This document shows, piece by piece, positions 59,659 to 64,000 of a stretch of DNA of 64,000 nucleotides (position 1 is its first letter; each line of letters starts with the position of its first letter). The notes beneath the pieces are model-generated. The model saw nothing but the letters and a program-made list of their open reading frames with translations. It was not told where the DNA came from and did not search any database. The stretch is from positions 1,054,001 through 1,118,000 of the forward strand of contig CANTUV010000015.1 in NCBI GenBank assembly GCA_947685225.1. Direction: 5' to 3'. A program made the translations under genes and the position numbers. The stretch comes from Garcia nutans (taxonomy: Eukaryota; Streptophyta; Magnoliopsida; Malpighiales; Euphorbiaceae).

Positions 59659-60101
59659 GAAGGGCTAGGACTTCACAATACTTGTTATTTGACAATATTA
59701 TGCATGCATTAATTGATGTTTAGTGGGCTCATTCTTATATCAGAGTATTAGATATATTGTTAATAAAATGTATTTTAACTCTTTTATAGTAAAGTGTGAT
59801 AGACACTAATTATTTTCTTTACAAGCTATAAATAGTAATTGGTAAAGTGTGATGATATGATTTTAAAATGATTTAAAATATTGAGTTCTTAAGTATAGAG
59901 AAAAAAAACTGAAATTTCAGATGATTATTCGGGATATTCATAAGGGGTAGAATAAATATTATGTGATTAAAGATTGTAGAAGATTGTGATAATAATCGTG
60001 TGATTGGTCATATAAAGAATTGAGATGGGTGTTCGAGAAGGATGAAGTTGTTCGCTATATCAGGTAATTTCGATGAGGAAATTATTTAAGGGAGAGAGAG
60101 T
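59659..60101 (+). other. Internal 3' end of the non-coding element
   Basis: Noncoding. It ends with GGTAATTTCGATGAGGAAAT and AAGGGAGAGAGAG, the Tekay-type 3' signal and polypurine tract, directly before the LTR at 60102. Confidence 0.65.
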
Positions 60102-61592
60102 TGTAACACCTATAAGTTTACTAAAATATAATTAATTAAATAATTTAGATGATTAATTAAAGTGTTGGAAGGTGGAAAATATGGAATGTATATGTTGAAT
60201 ACATGTTAAATATACATAACATATAAAATTTAAAACGCCAAATAACATAAGTCAAATGGAAAATAGTAAAAGGTAAAAATTAAAAAAATAATAATATAAA
60301 ATAAAGTTAGTGGAAGATGGTGGAAGATGATAAATAGAGGTTAATTTATTATTTAATAAATTAACTAATTTATTATTTAAAAGTTAAAAAATAATATTAA
60401 AGTAATATTAGTGGAAGATGGTAAAAGATGATAAATATGAGATACTAATTATTAATAAATTAGTTAATTCATTATTTAATAGATTAGCTAATTTATTATT
60501 TAAATAATATATATATATATATTTATGTGGCTAAAAAGACTTTAAAAAAAATATCGCATTTTTACTTCATCTTCTTTCTTCTCTTCTCCTTTGGCCAATT
60601 TTCATAGGTGATAAAGAGGGAGATTTCAACTTTTATGCATCAAATTTTCTATAGATTTCAAGTAATAAAGGGTAGTTTTGAAAATTTCCTAGGTGTTGAG
60701 TAGGTAGTATTTCTCATAACAAAGTGGTGAAGAACAAAATAGGAGAATTTAGAGTGGAGTAGAGTTTTGACTCCCATTGTTGTATTTCAAAGGTTAGTCC
60801 ATCCTTTGATAGAAATGTGTTGGAATGAATTTTATTTGGCATGTTACATATTTGTTAGATTTTGAGACTATACCAATTTGATGTCTGAATTCACATGTAA
60901 ATGCTTAGTTATGTGTTTAAAGGCATGAATTGCATAATGTAAGAATAATTAAGCCATTTTAAGATAGTAAATGACATTATCAAGTATGCTTGTGAAAAGT
61001 AAGCATTTATGCCAAGTGTAGGCATAATTTGGCCACATTGTATAAGTGTCATTTGTGATGAGAAAGTAGTAAAAATATAATGAAATGTTGGAAAAAAAAT
61101 GCAAAAAATGGAAACTGGCATAATTGCCAAAGAATGAGAAAAATGAGAAATTATTTAATGAATGTATGTAACCTTGTATAGTATCAATTTCCAGAGTATT
61201 TTGTTTGATATTACGGTATACTGATGATTGCCTTCGGACCAGACGCTGGACGTCATTATTATTGCCTTCAGGCCAGATACTAGGCATCACTATTATATAG
61301 GATCATTTTGGGTCCAATGCATGTGAATGCGATAAATGATGGTTTAAAGTGATAAAAGCCCAAGTTTTATATTGTAGTTACATACCACATTGAGAATATC
61401 AAGTAAAAACATTTTGCATTATTTTTTTTAATTTTTACTATTATCAAAGTATGTACAGCTAAGCAAAAAGTTTAGTGCAATTTGTTAATCGCATAGGTGA
61501 TAAGGTTGAGACCGAGAGCCCTGCAAAACTAGAGCGGGTTTAAGGTTTCTGGGTTTTACTAGAAGTTATTGGATAGGCTACCATAGGACCTA
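60102..61592 (+). repeat. Right LTR of the non-coding element, truncated
   Basis: It begins TGTAACACCTATAAGTTT and follows the left LTR through TGTTGGAAGG, TTAGTGGAAGATGGT, CTTCATCTTCTTTCTTCTCT and GGTTTCTGGGTTTTACTAG. It stops after CCATAGGACC, where the left LTR continues with about 1.1 kb more. It has two copies of the GCCAGATACTAGGC-type unit (61225-61295) against four in the left LTR. Confidence 0.8.
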
Positions 61593-62694
61593 TGACCTGG
61601 ATTTTCACCCCCACTACTGGTGAAATAGTTCTTGCGACTTCGGCACTGTTAGACTTTGGGCTCAGGACCTATTGGGTACGTATAGGGAAAGTGAGAATGA
61701 CCCAGTATCCCTATAAAGCCCAATTCGTTAGAATCGACCTCCTTTTCAAGTCTAAATATTATTAAATTCTTGGTTATTATAATATTATCCATACTACATA
61801 ATTTAAAAGAAATAAACATCCATCATCCTTATTAAAGTAAAGCAATCAGAACAGGCACCCATCCATGGATGGAAACATGCCTTTACAAAAGTCCAATGTT
61901 AAAAAAAAAATGGAAAACAAAGTAAATAAAATGAGACACCCACCATAGGTGGAAACGTATCCTTTACAATATTCCCAAAATCCTTAAAAGATAAATTAAA
62001 TTACATAATAAAAATTGAGGCACCCACAAAGTGAAAATATACCTTTTACAATTTTAGAATCCAAATAAATATTTAACACTATTGAACCATTCATAGCAAA
62101 ACAAATAATCCAAACATGGAGTTTAATCATCACAATAATAATAAACAAGAGTTTAATAAAAGGAAATTAAGGTTAATCACAAAGAATTACAATCCATAAA
62201 TAAATATTAACCCATTTAGGAATTAATAAAATTAGGTCATATTGAATTATATAATACTATTTGAAAAAAATGGTGGTGATTAAAATAAGCTTCTGGATGT
62301 TTAAAATAAATTTGTTGCTTAACATTATGTAAACAAGCTATTCCATGAAATAATTTTATTAAAATAGATACTGTAAGTTTAAGCAAATTGAATATCAAAA
62401 GCAAACTTCCATTTATTGGCACCACCAAGTTGAAAGAGATGAATCAGCTTACTGCTTGGATCCACTTTAGGCTTGGTTGAGCGAAGCAATTATGAGATAA
62501 TAGCTATTGTCTCAATGGTTGTTGTATTTTTTGTGTGTCTTAATTGCCACTCATCTCTCCTTCTCCCCATTTAATTCCTCTTAATCATATAATTATAGGC
62601 AAAGACCACCTCTTTCAAAACCTAATCATTTGCTAATCCAATAATTATTTAGAGTTTAATCTTCATTAGGAAATTAAAACTGTTGGCCGACTCT

Positions 62695-62855
62695 TTTCAA
62701 ATTAGGGTTCATGTCGACTTGGAGTGTCAAAGTCGACATGGACCCAACTCATGTCGAATTGGGTTTTCCAAGTTTCTCATGTCAATTTGGACACCCCAAA
62801 TCGACAATGTCCAAGTCGACATGAGCATTAAGCTCATGTTGACTTGGACCCATCT
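62695..62855. repeat. CATGTCGACTTGG direct and inverted repeats
   Basis: CATGTCGACTTGG or close variants occur in both orientations (about 62710, 62732, 62750, 62780, 62813, 62836), spaced 20-35 bp. It resembles the GACACG/CGTGTC repeats of the Tekay LTR in layout but not in sequence. Confidence 0.8.
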
Positions 62856-63109
62856 GACTAAAAAAAAAAATCCTAATTTCTAATTTTTTCGGCCCAAGCC
62901 CTTTACAAATTAAATTTGGGCTTTTATGAATTAGATTGATTAAATTTAAGCTTCTAAATTAGATTTGGGCTCTTTTAAAAAATAACGAATCAGGTTAAGC
63001 TTTTAAATTTAATCCGTGGAAAATTTAAGGGCCTACAGTTTGTCCACTGCTTGAGCGATCTCAGACTTTAGTAAAAGAGAGTGAAAAGGAACATAACTTT
63101 TAAACTGGT

Positions 63110-63735
63110 TTTGTGCAAAAGTGGATTCTAGACCTGAGGGTTCTTGACCCGAGACTAGAATTGGGTTCTAGACCGGAGACTGAATTTGGATTTTTGGGTT
63201 CTCCACCCGAAACTAGCTTTGGATTCTTGACCAGAAACTGGATTTGGGTTCTCAACTCGATACTAAATTGGGTTCTCAACCCAACATAGGATTTTGGTAC
63301 TTGGACCCGACACTAAATTTGGGTTCTCGACTCAACACTAGATTTGTGTACTTGGACTCGGGATTGAATTTGAGTTCTTAACCTGATGCTGAATTTAGGT
63401 TCTTGACCTAAGAATGTATTGGTTGGGTTCTGGACCTGATGCTGGATTGGGGTTTTCAACCCAATGCTTGATTTGGGTTCTAGACCTGATGCTAGAATTG
63501 GTTCTTGACCCAAGACTAGATTTTGGGTTCTCGACATAAAAATGGATTTGGGTGCTCTACCCGAGACTGGATTTGGGTTTTCAAATCGAGATTGTTTGGC
63601 TTCTGGACCCAAGATTGGATATGGGTTCTGGACCCTAGATTGGTTTTGGTTCTAGACCCAAGATTGGATATGGGTTATGGACCCTAGATTAGATTTAGGC
63701 TCTGGACCCTAGATTAGATTTGGGTTCTCGATGTG
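63110..63735. repeat. 25-bp minisatellite, about two dozen units
   Basis: Imperfect tandem units of about 25 bp, close to GGGTTCTCGACCCGAGACT plus GGATTT. A 99-codon minus-strand frame at 63313-63612 is only a read-through of these units and is not a gene. Confidence 0.93.
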
Positions 63736-63779
63736 TGACTTAGGCTCTTATAGCTTGATCGTCCTTTTTTGTCATTTGA

Positions 63780-64000
63780 CAGTGTAGGCTTTCTTCTAGC
63801 CACTTATTCCATTCATTAATCAATTTTGTTGACCTTCTGTCTTATGAGAGTTTTGGCTTTCTTCTAGCCGGTTGTTTCAGACCTTTGCCTTTCATAATGG
63901 ATCTTCATCTTTGGACATTAGGTCTTCACCCTTCAAAATAGATCTTCATCCTTTGGACCCTTCAAAATGGATCTTAATCTTTGGACATTAGGTTTTTACC
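63780..64000. repeat. Tandem repeats of about 40 bp at the window end
   Basis: Units such as TTCAAAATGGATCTTCATC with TTTGGACATTAGGTCTTCAC recur three times from 63889. A GGCTTTCTTCTAGCC word repeats at 63788 and 63852. The array continues past the window. Confidence 0.8.

Larger units (their letters stand above)
24081..61592 (+). mobile_element. Large non-coding LTR element with Tekay-like LTRs, hosting the nest
   Basis: The left LTR is 24081-26743 and the right LTR 60102-61592 (truncated). Both begin with the same TAAAATATAATTAATTAAAT words and share sequence for over a kilobase. A tRNA-Met-type primer-binding site follows the left LTR, and a TTTCGATGAGGAAATT...GGGAGAGAGAG polypurine region precedes the right one. 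The internal pieces (26744-28218, 30843-31195, 59659-60101) contain no gag or pol motif, so it resembles a LARD-type derivative of a Tekay chromovirus. Pairing of the two LTRs as one element is an inference from orientation, similarity and matching end signals. Everything between is later insertion. Confidence 0.65.
61593..64000 (-). mobile_element. Tat-type element, LTR end, running off the window
   Basis: On the minus strand the LTR end is at 61593 (TGACCTGGATTTTCACCCCC in forward reading). It shares GCGACTTCGGCACTGTTAG, GAGAATGACCCAGTA and CATCCATGGATGGAAAC with the other Tat LTRs. A purine-rich stretch on the minus strand (62568-62554) might be a polypurine tract with the LTR ending at 62553. 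Alternatively the LTR is about 2.3 kb, as in Tat-2, and includes the arrays to the right. No coding region was found. Confidence 0.65.

Noticed and set aside
63313..63612. 99-codon minus-strand open frame
   Set aside because: It is a read-through of the 25-bp minisatellite; the period is not a multiple of three and the residues follow the repeat.

Overview
This window is nuclear DNA of a flowering plant, most likely a eudicot. It is AT-rich, its one host gene has plant-style introns, and nearly everything else is plant LTR retrotransposon of the Ty1/copia Tork, Ty3/gypsy Tekay (chromovirus) and Ty3/gypsy Tat lineages. I cannot name the species from sequence alone.

Region 1 (1-16.6 kb). The window opens inside the 3' half of a decayed copia element (1 to about 3250). 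A minus-strand LINE fragment (about 3852-5270) follows, interrupted by a 264-bp hAT-type MITE with a perfect 8-bp target duplication. The only convincing host gene is a five-exon minus-strand NPF (NRT1/PTR) transporter of the NPF7 type at 6968-11238. Its exons join in frame to an apparently intact 603-residue protein. A minus-strand, internally deleted Tat element (11747 to about 16650) ends within its likely promoter zone.

Region 2 (17.6-61.6 kb) is a nest of insertions. A Tat element (Tat-1, from 17598, + strand) carries a solo LTR in its gag. Its pol is cut at 24080 by a large non-coding element with Tekay-like LTRs (24081-26743 and 60102-61592). That element holds a solo LTR with perfect 5-bp target duplications (28224-30837) and a second Tat element (Tat-2, 44921-59658, + strand). 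The 5' LTR of Tat-2 was broken by a minus-strand Tekay chromovirus (31196-44919). The gag of that Tekay was in turn split by a young Tnt1-like copia element (37027-41870, target duplication ATCCA). Counting Tat-1, this is five levels. Two junctions, at about 31195 and 44920, appear to have lost sequence.

The most interesting content is in Tat-2. Between integrase and 3' LTR it carries two spliced genes on the antisense strand. One is a six-exon plant-mobile-domain gene (54827-56919) with canonical GT-AG introns that are all phase 0 and a good TATA box just upstream. The other is a two-exon gene (53183-54415) resembling the DUF7745-type proteins. Antisense introns are not recognised in the sense genomic RNA, which explains how they survive retrotransposition. 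Both reading frames are now broken by nonsense codons.

Region 3 (61.6-64 kb) is the LTR end of another minus-strand Tat-type element, followed by three tandem arrays that run to the window end.

No tRNA, rRNA or CRISPR array was seen. The tRNA-like motifs are retrotransposon primer-binding sites.
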